From Bacteroidetes bacterium HGW-Bacteroidetes-12 (lineage in GTDB: Bacteria > Bacteroidota > Bacteroidia > Flavobacteriales_E > Vicingaceae): a stretch of 5,742 bases of DNA. The notes beneath the pieces are model-generated. The model made no database searches and was not told where the DNA came from. It saw only the letters and a program-made list of their open reading frames with translations. The number at the start of each line of letters is the position of its first letter. Position 1 is the stretch's first letter. The position numbers and the translations under genes were made by a program. Shown in pieces: positions 5,680 through 5,742 of this stretch. The stretch is taken from contig PHDR01000194.1 of assembly GCA_002841035.1 (NCBI GenBank), forward strand, positions 1-5,742. The letters run 5' to 3'.

Positions 5680-5742
5680 ATGCGTTGGCTAAAAAGAATC
5701 AGCATTGTGTTTGGAACTCTCCTAGTTTTAATAGGCGGATTA
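5680..5742 (+). CDS. N-terminus of a membrane-anchored or exported protein (partial)
   Basis: Only 21 codons fall inside the window: a short basic start (MRWLKR) followed by an uninterrupted hydrophobic run (ISIVFGTLLVLIGGL). This is a signal sequence or a single N-terminal membrane anchor. The family cannot be identified from this; large envelope proteins such as AsmA/TamB-like proteins or penicillin-binding proteins often start this way, but that is only a possibility. The ATG is supported by its distance from the -7 boxes at 5618 and 5640; there is no strong ribosome-binding site (AGAAAG lies 2 bases upstream). The frame is open at the window end. Confidence 0.6.
   Translation, partial: MRWLKRISIVFGTLLVLIGGL

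Overview
The window looks like chromosomal DNA of a member of the Bacteroidota, probably from the Flavobacteriia/Chitinophagia side of the phylum. The DNA is AT-rich. Start sites lack clear Shine-Dalgarno sequences, several upstream regions carry the phylum's TAnnTTTG -7 promoter box, and the encoded proteins resemble Bacteroidota families. These assignments come from reading motifs; no database search was possible.

Layout. Positions 1-495 hold no intact gene. They are a cluster of short palindromic repeats around a broken REP-associated (Y1/HUH family) transposase: a hairpin repeat at 21-80, an inverted pair of REP-like hairpins at 102-131 and 341-370 bracketing the 5' part of a RAYT gene (161-328), another imperfect hairpin repeat at 385-436, and a three-unit ~17-bp tandem repeat that runs into the 3' end of lysA. 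On the minus strand, 2959-496 is a two-gene operon, aspartokinase (lysC type) then diaminopimelate decarboxylase (lysA). The two genes overlap by 8 bp and encode the first and last steps of the DAP/lysine pathway. A divergent intergenic region (2960-3197) carries a perfect 11-bp-arm palindrome just upstream of the aspartokinase and a strong -7 box for the next gene. On the plus strand follow a CLC-family chloride/proton antiporter, a 116-bp spacer with two tall stem-loops and a flanking 16-bp direct repeat, a CPBP (Abi/CAAX-type) intramembrane metalloprotease homologue, and the first 21 codons of a membrane-anchored or exported protein cut by the window edge.

How the parts relate. The lysC-lysA pair is a coherent metabolic unit supplying meso-DAP for peptidoglycan and lysine for protein; the ACT-domain sequence suggests lysine feedback. 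The CLC and CPBP genes share a direction but not an obvious pathway, and the stem-loops between them argue that they may be separate transcripts. I see no clearly new multi-gene system. The most unusual region is the repeat-rich first 500 bp with its decayed RAYT/REP unit, followed by the double stem-loop spacer at 4520-4632.
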